26,818 bases of DNA from Chara braunii (GCA_003427395.1 BFEA01000250.1:836077-862894), one strand, 5' to 3'; positions 1-10,294 are shown, counted from the first letter of the stretch. Program-made: numbers and translations. Notes: generated by a model from the letters alone, not told the origin.

Positions 1-452
1 GGCCTAAAGGCCCGACCTTGGGGGATAACAGGCCGAAAGGCCACGACTTGGACCCGACTACGGACCAAAGACCTGACGGCGCCGTTTGAGGCTGCCGCTC
101 TCCGGTTGGACCTGAATCGTCGATCTGGACGGTTCAGCCCCAACCAAGGCCTCGCAGCAGTGAGGCCGGTCCTCTTCGAACCAGTACTTAGTACTGGTCC
201 GGCCTCACTTCGAGGCATCGACCCACCGGTATTCTACGCGGTGCGGTAAGGTCGGCGCCAGAGCGCCGTTTGAAGCGCTATTCCTAGCGCAGGAGCGAAG
301 GGCAGCAGCAGAGCGACCTAGCGCAGCGGCAGCAGCGAGCGAGGACAGCAGCAGCAGCACGGCGGCCATCGCCGCCTCAGCAGCAGCTGCAGGTACCAGG
401 AGGCGGGGATCTCTTCCTCCCTCCTCGGTCCCTTTCCCTCCTCCTCACCTTT
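1..452. other. GC-rich unassigned segment with CAG-rich stretch
   Basis: This stretch is GC-rich and has short self-complementary words such as GGCCGAAAGGCC near the start. From about 301 to 390 it becomes rich in CAG/GCA and GCGG triplets. I see no convincing coding frame, no rRNA core motif and no recognisable transposon domain. It could be a promoter or 5' leader region of a gene or element lying to the left, or the end of a repeat; the sequence does not decide this. Confidence 0.4.
149..216. other. Nested hairpin (imperfect palindrome)
   Basis: Three stems nest around one centre. GCCTCG (149-154) pairs with CGAGGC (211-216). GTGAGGCCGG (160-169) pairs with CCGGCCTCAC (199-208). ACCAGTAC (180-187) pairs with GTACTGGT (191-198) around a 3-nt loop. 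The middle and inner stems are contiguous on the 3' side and separated by a 10-nt bulge on the 5' side. The pairing is seen directly; function is unknown. It could be a structured RNA element or a DNA cruciform. Confidence 0.6.
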
Positions 453-509
453 GTCTCTCTCTCTCTCTCTCTCTTCTTCTTCTTCCCCTTCTTCTTCTTC
501 TTCTTCTTC
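453..509. repeat. CT then CTT microsatellite
   Basis: A run of about ten CT units is followed by interrupted CTT units up to the sequence TTCAG at 506-510. This is simple sequence. Confidence 0.9.
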
Positions 510-511
510 AG

Positions 512-1348
512 ACCGGAGACCTATACTAGTTGGACAAAGATCAGTGTTGGACTTCGGTGNTANGAGACTGTGGTACTTACCGGATTGGAGACTTGGAGAT
601 CGTNGGGGTTGATACTTGGCGACATCACAGTTCNGACACCGGTTACATTTGGACTCTGTATCCCCGACATTGGTGACCTATGGTCCTCGACATTTTGATC
701 TTGTTGGATGACATTTTGGACTACCATATCGGTGACCTATCAGATCCTATCTCGGTGACTTTTGGTGCTGTCTACCTCCCCCCCACCTCTTCGTCTCTCC
801 TCCCCCATTCATCTGTGTATGTGTGTAAAGGGCTGAGCATCTTCTATGTATGGCTCAGACCCCACCACCTCACGATTGTATGTGTGTGGAGTGATGCTAT
901 GTGAGTCAGTCTATGTGAGTCAGTCCGTTCATCAGACTTCCGTTGCATATATGCTCATCCTACATTGGTTGATCCTTGGTTCTGCCCATACTCATTGGAG
1001 TATGTAACACGCATCTCATGCGCGGGGTACCGCACGCACATGCACACACAAGTGATGCGGCGCAGTAAAAAAATAGAAAAACAAAAATGTCCTAGTTGTG
1101 CCAGCCTCTTTTCGAAAGGATCCCTACAGCATATTAGCCAGGACCCGACGTCATGCAGAGATACACTTCAAACTTGTACTCCCTGAGGGTGGGCAGAGAA
1201 TATATAGTCTGGATTCGAATTCAGGTCTGTGCATGTCGGTTATGGGTCACCATTTCCCTGTTTTCTCGCTTTTCTTTTCTTTTCTCGTTTTTCTTTTTAG
1301 GAATACGTGCAGTGGCCCTAAGGGCCTTTACTCACCAAATGCACAAAA
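512..1348. other. Unassigned sequence, partly internally repetitive
   Basis: From about 515 to 770 short phrases such as GGTGACCTAT, GACATTTTGGA and GAGACTTGGAGA recur, which looks like a decayed short tandem repeat. Several single N calls (560, 563, 604, 634) show poor base quality. From 780 to 1348 I find only short open frames with no family resemblance. Nothing here supports a gene. Confidence 0.35.
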
Positions 1349-1420
1349 GACAAAACATATGGTGGCGTATTATTCCACGTTCTGCAGAAGATTCATTCTA
1401 ATTTTGCACATTTCGTGAGT
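1349..1420 (+). repeat. Diverged copy of the 20.7-21.7 kb dispersed repeat family
   Basis: The segment reads ACAAAACATATGGTGGCGTA, then a TTCCACGTTCTGCAGAAGAT block, then TTCATTCTAATTTTGCACATTT. The same order of blocks occurs at 20711, 20801, 20921, 21341 and 21551 on the same strand. It is therefore one scattered copy of that family. It lies just outside the gypsy element's 3' LTR. Confidence 0.6.
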
Positions 1421-1526
1421 AGTGCAGCCAAGCCCTAACAGTCACGTGCACAGACCAACAGGCCATAGCTACGTGAGCAACCCATAACTGCTGAAACACA
1501 GATCTAAATTCAAATCTTGAGTATAT

Positions 1527-2548
1527 TGCAATGAACCCAGATCGCGAAGATCGTTGTCAACAATGCAAGCCCAGATGAATGTCAACCGGCTGATAATTAC
1601 CAATAATCAAAATTGTGTCCAGACAGAATGAGATGAGATAATCATACACAGACGAAGGAGAGAGGAGGGAGATTAGACAAAGGAGAGGAAATAAAGTACA
1701 AGGCCCACTCCTGCTTCGGGCTCCCTCCTCAATCACCACCTCAATAATCAATAGTCTGAACGAGTATCTAAAGTAACCTCAATGTGCCACGTGGCACGTC
1801 TAATCAGTCCCTCATCAATGCTGGAGCAATTTCGACATGAAGACAACCAGGTACGTATCCACGATCTCTCCACAGTCCTGATCTCCTCCCGAACGACGAT
1901 AATCAGAACAACAATACAAGTCACGTAGCTTCGCTTCGTCCGCAGACAGAAGAACACGTGGCAGGAGCCACGTCAGCCAATGATACATGTGGCAGCAGCC
2001 ACATCAGCGACAGTGCATGGCAGCTGCCACATCAGCATGCCAAGAAGACAGGTGCAAGCCAGCCACCATGCCGGACCAGCAGCGCCTCGCCGAATCACAA
2101 TGCCAGCGTTGCAATGTCGAGCCAGCGTTGAAGTCAACACGTGCAACGCAAGACAGAATGAATCTCAAAGCCAAGGAGGTCAACACTTAAGTAGCGTTGA
2201 CTCGGGCTCTGGACCCCGGATGCTGCAACCTTTAGCCGTCTAGATCTTGATGCAAACGAAGGCCCGGATTGGCCTGAAACTCAATTCCCTTCGGCCTGGA
2301 TGCTTGTCTGGGTACCTGCGCACAACAAGTGAGTGTATCCAACCAAGGGCCTGGGCGCAGTACCTTTGACTCTACAGTTGACTTTGACCCTTGACTTTCC
2401 TAGGTGCAGCGTTTGGTCACACACCCAAACGCGACAGACTAAGGCCTGGGCGTGTCCTGGTCACACAGCCCAACGCAGACCAACTTTGGTCTGCGTTGCC
2501 TGGGGCTGAGTTCTGAGCCTCGGACTACTTCTGAACAGGGTTACTGGA
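1527..2548 (-). repeat. 3' LTR of the gypsy element
   Basis: The segment from TGCAATGAACCCAGATCG to ACAGGGTTACTGGA matches 9064-10114 almost throughout. Read on the minus strand it should begin TGCAGTAACC as in the 5' LTR; here the terminal G appears as C. It contains a perfect 12-bp palindrome TGCCACGTGGCA at 1785-1796 (G-box core) and a cluster of CCACGTCAGC/CCACATCAGC words at 1953-2039, including ACGTGGC-AGGA-GCCACGT, a small hairpin. The short open frames in it are shadows, not genes. Confidence 0.92.
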
Positions 2549-2566
2549 TTCCTGCCGGCCCATTTT
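2549..2566 (-). other. Possible polypurine tract
   Basis: Just inside the 3' LTR the minus strand reads AAAATGGGCCGGCAGGAA. It is purine-rich but interrupted, and it sits where the plus-strand primer of a Ty3 element should be, 21 bp after the last polyprotein stop. Position supports it more than sequence. Confidence 0.4.
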
Positions 2567-2587
2567 CGAGTTCCACCGCAGAAATTT

Positions 2588-3019
2588 TTAAGACTTTAAC
2601 CCTCGTTCATAAGCAGCAACAATATCAGGAGCAGTTTCAAGTAGTTCTCTTTTACTAAACCATCTGCCCTCTGATGGTGCCTGAGACTTAAAACGTACCT
2701 TGAACTGCTTCTAAGGTCGTCCACGTGCTCCCGTAGCGAAGTATCCATGCTCTATGATTCTATCTTCATATCTGCCTTCCATACATGGCGGAATCATAGA
2801 GGGTCTGTTACGAAATTCTTTCCCTTCCACATAGGGCAACAGTTTGGAAGCGTGAAAGACAGGATATGTTTTGAGATGAGGGGGGATATCAATGCGATAA
2901 GACGGTCCCTCTGCATCTCCAATTACTTTGAGAACTTCCCAGGGTCCAAAGTAGACAGGCAACAGTTTTTGATATACATCTTCTTCTAATGAAAACTCTT
3001 TGGATTTAACCCAGACCAA
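2588..3019 (-). pseudogene. Gypsy integrase C-terminus: GPY/F module and chromodomain-like tail
   Basis: The frame from 3019 has YFGPWEVLKVIG (GPY/F module) and YPVFHASKLLPY, typical of the Ty3 integrase C-terminus. After an in-frame TAG at about 2711 the frame continues with KQFKVRFKSQAPSEGRWF and a final stop at 2588-2590. The tail's layout (basic, aromatic, PSE-x-x-W) resembles a chromodomain, which in chromoviruses steers insertion to marked chromatin. The chromodomain call is by eye only. The polyprotein ends 40 bp before the LTR. Confidence 0.75.
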
Positions 3020-3142
3020 ATCACCCTCTTTGAATGTGGATGGTCATCTATGCTTATTAGCTTGTTCAATCATTTGGTCTTGAGCTTTCTTTAAGTTTTC
3101 TTTTACTTTCTTTATGTCTTCTTGAAATAAAAATGCATATTC

Positions 3143-4171
3143 TCATGTCCCTGGAGGTAGCCTAAGGAATCGGTCTCGTGTTAACACATCAATGGGATGC
3201 CTAGGTTTCCATTCCTTGTGCAGTGCGTTAGGCGTTCGTCCTGTAGCGGTGTGGACACTTCTATTATATGCACTGGCTATCTTGGGCAAGTTCTCATCCC
3301 AATCAATTTGATCAGGTCTTACATACATGCGCAAGAGTTGTTGGCACAATCGGTTCATTTATTCACTTTGCCCATTCGTTTCAGGGTGTCGCCCTGACGA
3401 CATGGTCAAACGTGTGCCGTATGCCTTCATCAGCTTTTGCCATGGCATACTTGTAAACCTCACATCTCGATCGGATACAATGGATAAAGGAAAACCATAC
3501 TTAGTTACCCATTTCATCTGAAATTTATGGATCACACGTTCAGTCCTTGCTTCAACAGGTAAGGGAATAAACATGGCATATTTAGAGAAACGGTCCACAA
3601 TCACCATTACTTGACTATTACCGTTGCGACTTTTAACCAGACTCATAAAGTCAATTGAGATGGACTCACCTGGTTCGCTTGGCATAGGTAATGGCCTGAG
3701 AAGTCTAAGAGGATTATCATGCGTCGGCTTGTTTCTCTGACACACCAGACATGTATGTACATAAGTTAATACGTTTTCTTTTAATCCCTTCCATTCGAAG
3801 CATTCTCTAACTTCTGCGAAAGTTTTCTTGAATCCAAAGTGTCCTTCAAAGTCGTGGCATTCCCCACTCAGCAGACTCTTAATTCTTTCTTGGTGAGGAA
3901 TACACAATCTTTGTTTTGTTTGGTCTATCAAGAAAAGCAAACCATCGGAAGGATCTCGTGCAAGGACATCCATGATTGGCTTCCAAATTGGATCAGTAGC
4001 GTATCCTTGACGAATCTGGTCTTTTAAGTCATTCCCAACATCGAAGTATGAGACAATTGTACCAAGGAAGTCACTGTGTCGGGATAAAGCATCTGCAACC
4101 ACATTAGACTTACCTTTAATAGTTTTGAGCTCAAAGTCAAAGGTGTCAATGAAGGCAGACCATTTTACCAA
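3143..4171 (-). pseudogene. Gypsy integrase core, stop after catalytic Glu
   Basis: Integrase inserts the cDNA into the genome. The frame starting at 4171 first finishes RNase H, then has an HHCC zinc domain (His106, His111, Cys141, Cys144 of this frame) and the catalytic triad Asp174 (SISIDFMS), Asp234 (IVSDRDVRFT) and Glu270 (NGQSE), giving D-59-D-35-E. The codon right after Glu270 is a TAA stop at plus positions 3359-3361, after which the same frame continues with MNRLCQQLLRMY. A read-through or substitution would be needed for a full enzyme. The second frame ends near 3143. Confidence 0.92.
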
Positions 4172-4445
4172 CTTGTCAGAGAGTCTAGACTATGTCTTTA
4201 TCCACTGTAGTGTCGAGTGGTCTGAATACACAGTAAAGTGCCTCCCTAGCAGGTAGTGTCTCCATGTATCCAACGCACAAACTTAGGCATAAAGTTCCCG
4301 TTCATAGGTGGAGTTGGCAACGTTCTCTAATGGCAATCGTTTAGACATAAACTCTATGGGCCTATAGCCCTTGCCATCATCCCATTGGTGAACAACGCCA
4401 ATCCCATACTGACTTGCGTCAGTGGTAACAATGAAGGCAAGGACG
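4080..4445 (-). pseudogene. Gypsy RNase H domain, broken
   Basis: RNase H removes the RNA strand of the RNA-DNA hybrid. After a frame change near 4440 the minus strand reads a [10 protein letters not shown]-like start (catalytic Asp of the RT-linked RNase H), and further on FTVYSDHSTLQWIKT and KGKSNVVADALSRH, which are hallmark Ty3 RNase H phrases. A stop falls between the second and third phrases near 4190. The end of the domain lies inside the frame that runs on into integrase. Confidence 0.85.
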
Positions 4446-5616
4446 GGTCAGCAATCTTAAGGACAGGGTAGTAAGTTAGTGCATACTTCAATTTCCGAAA
4501 GGAAGACTCACAGTCCTTATCCCACAACCAAATAGTTCCTTTATTTAACAATCTTCGCATTGGTGCAACAATCAGTGAGAAGTTCCTGACAAACTTCCTG
4601 TAGTAACTAGCTAAACCAAGGAAAGATCGCAATTCGGTTATAGATTTAGGTTGTGGCCAATCTCTAATTGCTGAAATTTTGTTCTCTTCCGACCTTAGAC
4701 CTTCTTCGTTCACTATGTGTCCTAAGTATAACACTTCGGACTTAGCAAACTCAGACTTCTTGGAATTGATCTTGAAGTTGCCCTCTCACAACTTCCCTAG
4801 CACCAGACGAAGGTGCTTCTCATGATCTTCTAGTGTCTTACTGTACACGAGAATATCATCGAGATAGACAATTACGAACTTGTCTAACCATTGACGAAAA
4901 AGTTAATTCATAGACCTTTGGAAGGTCGTTGGGGCATTAGTCAGTCCGAAGGGCATTACAATAAACTCGTAATGGCCATACCTCGTTCGAAATGCGGTCT
5001 TATGTTGATCTGTGGGTTCCACCTCGATCTGATGGTACCTGACTTCAGATCAATCTTACTAAAAAACTTACAGCCCTGCAACTGGTCTAGCAAGTCGTCA
5101 ATTCGTGGTAGAGGTTTGACATTCTTAAACAGTGACAGCATTCAACCCTTTGTGATCAATACAGAGACGCAACTCACCTTCCTTTTTGGGCACAAACAAG
5201 ACAGGGACACCACAAGGAGAGAAGCTAGGGCGAATCCATCCTTTTCCTGTTAAGTCTTGCAGTTGTTTTTGCAATTCCTCAAGTTCCCTTGGATACATTC
5301 GATATACAGGGCCCTTGGGAATCTTACTGCCAGGAATAATTTCAATATTGTGCTTAATAGCACGTTCAATTATTCCTGTTGGTTCGATAAATAACTCTTT
5401 ATACTCACTTAGGAGTTTTTCGGTCGAAGGAGGATAGGAAGTAGAAGACTCACCTGCTCTCTTTACTAAAACCATTATTACTTCCTGTTCCAACCTTTTC
5501 TTTGAAACCATCGATCGGAATGTTGGATAACTCATACAACAGAAAGACAGACTAGAGTCAGAGCCAGACTTATGGTACAATTTGATAGGTTTCAATTCAG
5601 AGTGTGCATCTCGCAA
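4446..5616 (-). pseudogene. Gypsy reverse transcriptase, frameshifted
   Basis: RT copies the element RNA into DNA. Pieces appear in order on the minus strand. 5616-5125 carries the N-terminal fingers, including [20 protein letters not shown]. 5141-4956 has [20 protein letters not shown] and DLKSG. The catalytic YLDD is encoded at 4855-4866 within [10 protein letters not shown], outside any long open frame. 4734-4446 has the thumb or connection motif [19 protein letters not shown]. These are canonical Ty3/gypsy RT motifs. At least three frame changes separate them. The catalytic aspartates survive although the frame does not. Confidence 0.92.
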
Positions 5617-6263
5617 TTGCGCAACCTTCTCTTTGAAATTGATATCTGGGTTGGCTTCTTCTCCACAAGAAAGGAAACCTCGTGAACAATCTTATTTCCT
5701 TCCTTGGTATGAAATCGCCACTTCACACGATCAACATATTGTGAGACAATGATCGTGCTTTTGTCAGCTAGGATAGACATGATTGGTCGAGACAGATTCT
5801 TTACCTTCATTCCGATATGCAACTTGCGGATTGCTTTCTCGGATATGTAGGATCTCGTGTATCCTGAGTCCAAAAGAGCTCCTACGCGGCTATATGCAAT
5901 CTCTATGTCCGCGAGTGGTAGGTCACCCTTAGACTTTGATTTCTTAGCCCACGAGCTTCGTAATGCCAGCAACTCGTTACCAAGCTCGTCAAGAGAGTCG
6001 TCCAGAGAGCCAGTGCATAAGACAGGTTCAAGGTGTTCTGGACGACGGGCCGAAGAAGAACCATCCTCTGTCGTGCGAGTCAAAGGGTGGAAAGGGATCA
6101 TAGGCGCCTTACCTTCTTGTTCCAAACCCTTTAACTCAGTAGGAGCAGATGCAACTCCTACTGGCTGCTCGCTTTTGGGTTCCGAATAAGTGGGCACCAA
6201 ACAATCACGTGCCCTGCGGTACCGCACTTTAGACATTGCGCATTGTTCATTCTTTCCTGCCAT
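5592..6263 (-). pseudogene. Gypsy aspartic protease region
   Basis: The protease cleaves the Gag-Pol polyprotein. The open frame holds VGALLDSGYTRSYIS, whose DSG (codons at 5862-5870) fits the retropepsin active site; the residue after Gly is Tyr where Ala or Ser is usual. The 5' part of this frame overlaps the end of gag in another frame, so its first 30 or so residues are a shadow of the zinc knuckle. Downstream the frame shifts again before RT. Assignment rests on the motif plus its position between gag and RT. Confidence 0.75.
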
Positions 6264-8041
6264 AATTCTTGTGAAATTCCCATCTTTTCCCAGGGCTTCC
6301 CGACCACAATCCCGGGATGCTCTGGGAACGAGTGTGGCTTCTTCTTCTTTACTGGTGGTCGTGGTCCTCCCTTGTTGACCACGGCAGTAGTGACTTCCCC
6401 CTTCCCGGAATCACTGCTGCCCGCCACACCCTCGGCTTCCAATGACCACTTCTCCACAGTATCGTCATCAAAGACGACGAGGGTGTGGTCCTGGCGCTTT
6501 TGGCGCAAAAGTACCCGCTTGCCTGCACCTGCACTTGCTCCACCACCACACTTTACCATAGATGCATACAATTTTCTTACCCGTGAAGTCATTTGCTCTC
6601 TTTGGAGACCCAGATCACGAAACTGCCTATAATTATACTTTCCGGATTTTGACTCCGCCACGAGTTGTCCTCGAATGGGCTCGGGCAGTGCGTGGGAATA
6701 GATATACAAGACTTGATTGTCTTGCAGGTTTAATCCTGGAACCTGCAACAACCGATCAACTTCCCGAGATAGAGATTCTACAGAGGTCCAATGTCTCTGA
6801 CAAATGGTGGTGAGCTGGTCAAAGGCCTAATCGGTTGTTGTCTTATCCAAAAAGCGTTCCTTAATCTTGCCAAGGAACTGCTTCACGTTCAACGTCGCAG
6901 CCCACTCACCAATGTCATCGAACCCCGCAGTGTTGGTTTCGGCCAATACCCATTCCTTAGCTTCCCCCCCAAGACAAGAGGTAGCGAAAGCAACCTGGGA
7001 CTCAAGTTCAACAGGGGCCGTACTACAGTACGTCTGAATTTCTGCTATCCAAAGCAACAAATTCTCATCCTTTTTGTTGCAAAATGTAAAAGGCAATTTC
7101 ATCTTCACTTTTTCTTTTCTTTTCAGCTTCTCCGGTTCCATACTTACCTTACCTTGCGGAGAAGCTGGAGACTTTGGAGGTGGAGAGGAAGGAGGTGTGG
7201 AAGGAGGAGTGTTCGGTGGGGAAGACGGCGGACTCGGTCCTCCTCCATTAAACGGCTTCCCTCCTCCATTAGACGTCTTCTGATCTTGAAGAACAGCAGA
7301 CTTCATCGCATCACTCATCAACTTCTTCTCTTCTTTCTTATCTTCCTTACCTTCTTCTTCCTTATCTTCTTCCGGATTCTTCACTTTCACAATATTTGTG
7401 ACAGTTCGTAATCCTACAACAATCTCGTCTAACTGATTTTGCTGTCTCTCGATTTTTTCTTCCAAGAAGGTAAGGTAAGTCATGATGCGATACAATGTTT
7501 TTGTTATGTCCGTCTGTTCCTTATCTTCTGTTCCTATTACCTGTTTGATTTCCTTTACCTTCTGTTCTCATCTCAGTTCCTGTTCGTGTTTCCTGGCTAG
7601 TTCTTCTTTCTTCCTTTCTTCTACAACCAGCGCCTCTCTTAATTGTTGGATGTTCGCATCAATCGTAGCCTCTTCTATTCTGATTTCCCCTTTTCTAGAC
7701 GATTCCATGACTTCTTCCAGCTGCTTGATAGCAAACTGGTCAAGTGTCTGCCGACACTTGGCCATCATTTTAGACACTTCGGCCCCGGCAGCCACAACTT
7801 CCGCGGCCGTAATTGCTTGCTTCGGACGGTTCTCTACCGTCTGCAAATCAAACAGATTACGAACGTGTCGTTCGGCGTCCGGTCCGGACAGACGCAAATC
7901 ATTCAGCAGCTGGTTCCATAGAGCCAGTAACTCTTGTTTCTTTGTCTCTGCCTGTCTCCGAGTCTTGGCTTCAGAAGATCCTTCACCCGCTAAGAATGTC
8001 ATCGGAAAAAGAAGCAAGAGTAATTTCCACACACTAAACAT
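6158..8041 (-). pseudogene. Gypsy gag (coiled coil, capsid, zinc knuckle), broken
   Basis: Gag builds the virus-like particle and binds the RNA. Three minus-strand open stretches in one frame make it up: 8041-7568, 7495-6827 and 6751-6158. The first is charged and heptad-rich after a hydrophobic start (LLLLLFPMTFLAGEG). The second has a proline-rich linker, then a capsid-like region (FCNKKDENLLLWIAEIQTYC and LGGEAKEWVLAE) resembling the Retrotrans_gag family. The third ends in a classic CX2CX4HX4C knuckle, CLKCGTAGHVIVWC. Stops separate the stretches and 7567-7496 reads better in another frame, so the gene is inactive. The start at 8041 is the first ATG of the frame after the leader and is not certain. 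Confidence 0.85.
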
Positions 8042-8176
8042 CTTGGAAATCAGGCTTGAGAAAACATTTGCAATAATGGAACAAAAAAATAAAGAGAAAT
8101 AATAAAAAGAAACAAATCTCTACTTATACTAATTGTTGTTCTTTTGTCTGCGTGATGACGTCTTATGAGTGTAAAG

Positions 8177-8964
8177 TACCACGTCAGGCCCGTGTGATCG
8201 GACACAACACACAAATACGTAAGCACCACAACACAGCAACGACAAGGTAAGTATGCCAACAATCATCAACAAACAGTTTGTCAGCACCCTTCTTCAACCC
8301 GCTGTGTCTTCCTGGTGTCAGTGCAATGTTGCACTCTTCCTGACAGCTGGCACTACAGCTGTTTCGTCAGTCGTTCAGTCAGCTGTACCGCCGTCGTCTT
8401 CAGAATGCTCCTCTTACTTGATAGTAACCTGCCTGCCACGTCAGCACATCAATATCTTAATCAACCAGCGGTGGGGATGCCACGTCAGCAAATGTGTACT
8501 CTGATCCTTCCCATGTGCCACTTCCACGCGTCACGTCGCCTTACCGTCGCCGTTCCAGCCAGTCACACAATGCCACGTCAGAAGGTAGTCACCACCTCAC
8601 GAAGACAGGTGTGATGACTTGCTTCCTGCCACGTCAGCAATCAATCCTGTGTTTTCCCAAGGCCACGTCAGCATCTGTAGTAGACCATGTTGCGCGTCAA
8701 CAGCATAAAAAGTGCACATCAGCAATCAATTAACAAGGTCTTCAGACACTGCACAACATGTGCCATGTCAGCACGGGATCGCAATGCCACGTCACTATTG
8801 CGATCCAGGTTGGCGTGCGGTATCTCTTGGTCGCGGTCCCTACTGCCACGTCAACAGCCTCGTTGGGATCTCCTCTCGCCAGTGAAGCAACCCCGGCGGT
8901 GTCTTCTCGCCAGTGAAGTTTGTGCCACGTCAGCACCCTCGAGGTATCTCTTGCCACGTCATCA
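8177..8964 (-). promoter_or_regulatory. Array of TGCTGACGTGGCA (ACGT-core) motifs in the gypsy leader
   Basis: On the plus strand TGCCACGTCAGCA occurs exactly at 8434, 8478, 8627 and 8923. One- to three-base variants start at 8177, 8571, 8661, 8761, 8785, 8844 and 8952. They are irregularly spaced (24 to 257 bp), so this is not a simple tandem repeat. In the element's sense direction the word is TGCTGACGTGGCA, containing TGACGTGG, an ACGT-core of the type bound by plant bZIP factors. The LTRs carry related words. The stretch lies between the primer site and gag and has no convincing coding frame, so it is the untranslated leader. Whether the motifs act in transcription, RNA folding or packaging is unknown. 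Confidence 0.65.
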
Positions 8965-9045
8965 CCTACTCAACACACGTGTGCACTATACTTACCTGTG
9001 CGCCACCTGGCGCATACACACGTGCAACCATCATCGTCAAGAGAA

Positions 9046-9060
9046 CTTGCTCCGATACCA
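9046..9060 (-). other. Primer binding site, tRNA-iMet type
   Basis: On the minus strand the sequence just inside the 5' LTR is TGGTATCGGAGCAAG. It matches the usual plant retrotransposon primer site TGGTATCAGAGC with one mismatch. That motif is complementary to the 3' end of initiator methionine tRNA. Three bases separate it from the LTR end. This site fixes the direction of the element. Confidence 0.85.
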
Positions 9061-9063
9061 AAT

Positions 9064-10114
9064 TGCAATGAACCCAGATCGTGAAGATAGTTGTCAACAA
9101 TGCAAGCCCAGATGAATGTCAACCAGCTGATGATTACCAATAATCAAAATCGTGTCCAGACAGAACGAGATGAGATGATCATACACAGACGAAGGAGAGA
9201 GGAGGGAGATTAGACAAAGGAGAGGAAATAAAGTACAAGGCCCACTCCTGCTTCGGGCTCCCTCCTCAGTCACCACCTCAATAATCAATAGTCTGAACGA
9301 GTATCTGAAGTAACCTCAATGTGTCACGTGGCACGTCTAATCAGTCCCTCATCATTGCTGGAGCAATGTCGACATGAAGACAACCAGATATGTATCCACG
9401 ATCTCTCCAAAGTCCTGATCTCCTCCCGAATGACGATAATCAGAACAGCAATACAAGTCACGTAGCTTCGCTTTGTCAGCGGACAGAAGAACACGCGGCA
9501 GCAGCCACGTCGGCCAATGAGACACGTGGCAGCAGCCACATCAGCGACAGCGCATGGCAGTTGCCACGTCAGCATGCCAAGAAGACAGGTGCACGCCAGC
9601 CACCATGTCGGACCAACAGCGCCTCGCCGAATCACAATGCCAGCGTCGCAATGTCGAGCCAGCGTCGCAGCGTCAAGCCAGCGTTGAAGTCAACGCGTGG
9701 AATCAGCATCAACGCAAGACAGAATGAATCTCAAAGCCAAGGAGGTCAACGCTTAAGTAGCGTTGACTCGGGCTCTGGACCCCGGATGCTGCAACCTTTA
9801 GCCGTCCAGATCTTGATGCAAACGAAGGCCCAGATTGGCCTGAAACTGAATTCCCTTCGGCCTGGATGCTTGTCTGGGTACCTGCGCACAACAAGTGAGT
9901 GTATCCAACCAAGGGCCTGGGCACGGTACCTTTGACTCTACATTTGACTTTGACCCTTGACTTTCCTGGGTGCAGTGTTTGGTCACACAGCCAAACGCGA
10001 CAGACTCAGGCCTGGGCGTGTCCTGGTCACACAGCCCAGCGCAGACCAACTTTCGTCTGCGTTGCCTGGGGCTGAGTTCTGAGCCCCAGACTACTTCTGA
10101 ACAGGGTTACTGCA
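9064..10114 (-). repeat. 5' LTR of the gypsy element
   Basis: This is the partner of 1527-2548. It begins TGCAATG and ends TTACTGCA on the plus strand, so both ends carry the TG...CA signature. It is about 29 bp longer than the other LTR because of extra sequence around 9660-9715 where the word CAGCGT is repeated. The promoter should lie in the 10114-side (U3) part, reading leftward; I could not pick out a convincing TATA box. The G-box palindrome is altered by one base here (TGTCACGTGGCA, 9322-9333). Confidence 0.92.
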
Positions 10115-10247
10115 ATATATTCGGCCAGCTCGTGCTCTATTTCATATTCACTGCCTGCCTCGATTTTGGTGGGGGGATCTGCACTACATGTCCGCGAGGA
10201 CCCTTCAGATAGCCTGCATGGGCCGTCTGAGCCGTGTTAAGGGGATC

Positions 10248-10250
<3 letters not shown>

Positions 10251-10292
<42 letters not shown>
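10251..10292. repeat. TC microsatellite, 21 units
   Basis: A pure TC run of 42 bp lies between the gypsy 5' LTR and the assembly gap. Confidence 0.95.

Positions 10293-10294
<2 letters not shown>

Larger units (their letters stand above)
1527..10114 (-). mobile_element. Ty3/gypsy LTR retrotransposon, full-length, decayed
   Basis: Two direct repeats of 1022 and 1051 bp enclose a minus-strand gag-protease-RT-RNase H-integrase region. Integrase lies after RT, which is the Ty3/gypsy (Metaviridae) order. A tRNA-iMet-type primer site sits next to the right repeat, making that the 5' LTR. ATAT immediately flanks both ends (1523-1526 and 10115-10118), a plausible but low-complexity target duplication. 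The C-terminal tail is GPY/chromodomain-like, which points to the chromovirus branch. The frame changes at least five times and stops interrupt gag, integrase and tail, so it is not autonomous now. The LTRs look roughly 93-95% identical by eye plus an indel of about 29 bp, so insertion was not recent. Confidence 0.93.

Noticed and set aside
1-260. Ribosomal RNA fragment
   Set aside because: GC-rich hairpins suggested it, but I recognise no conserved rRNA core sequence.
8434-8964. CRISPR-like array of short repeats
   Set aside because: The 13-bp words are unevenly spaced, too short and partly degenerate, and lie in the leader of a eukaryotic retrotransposon.
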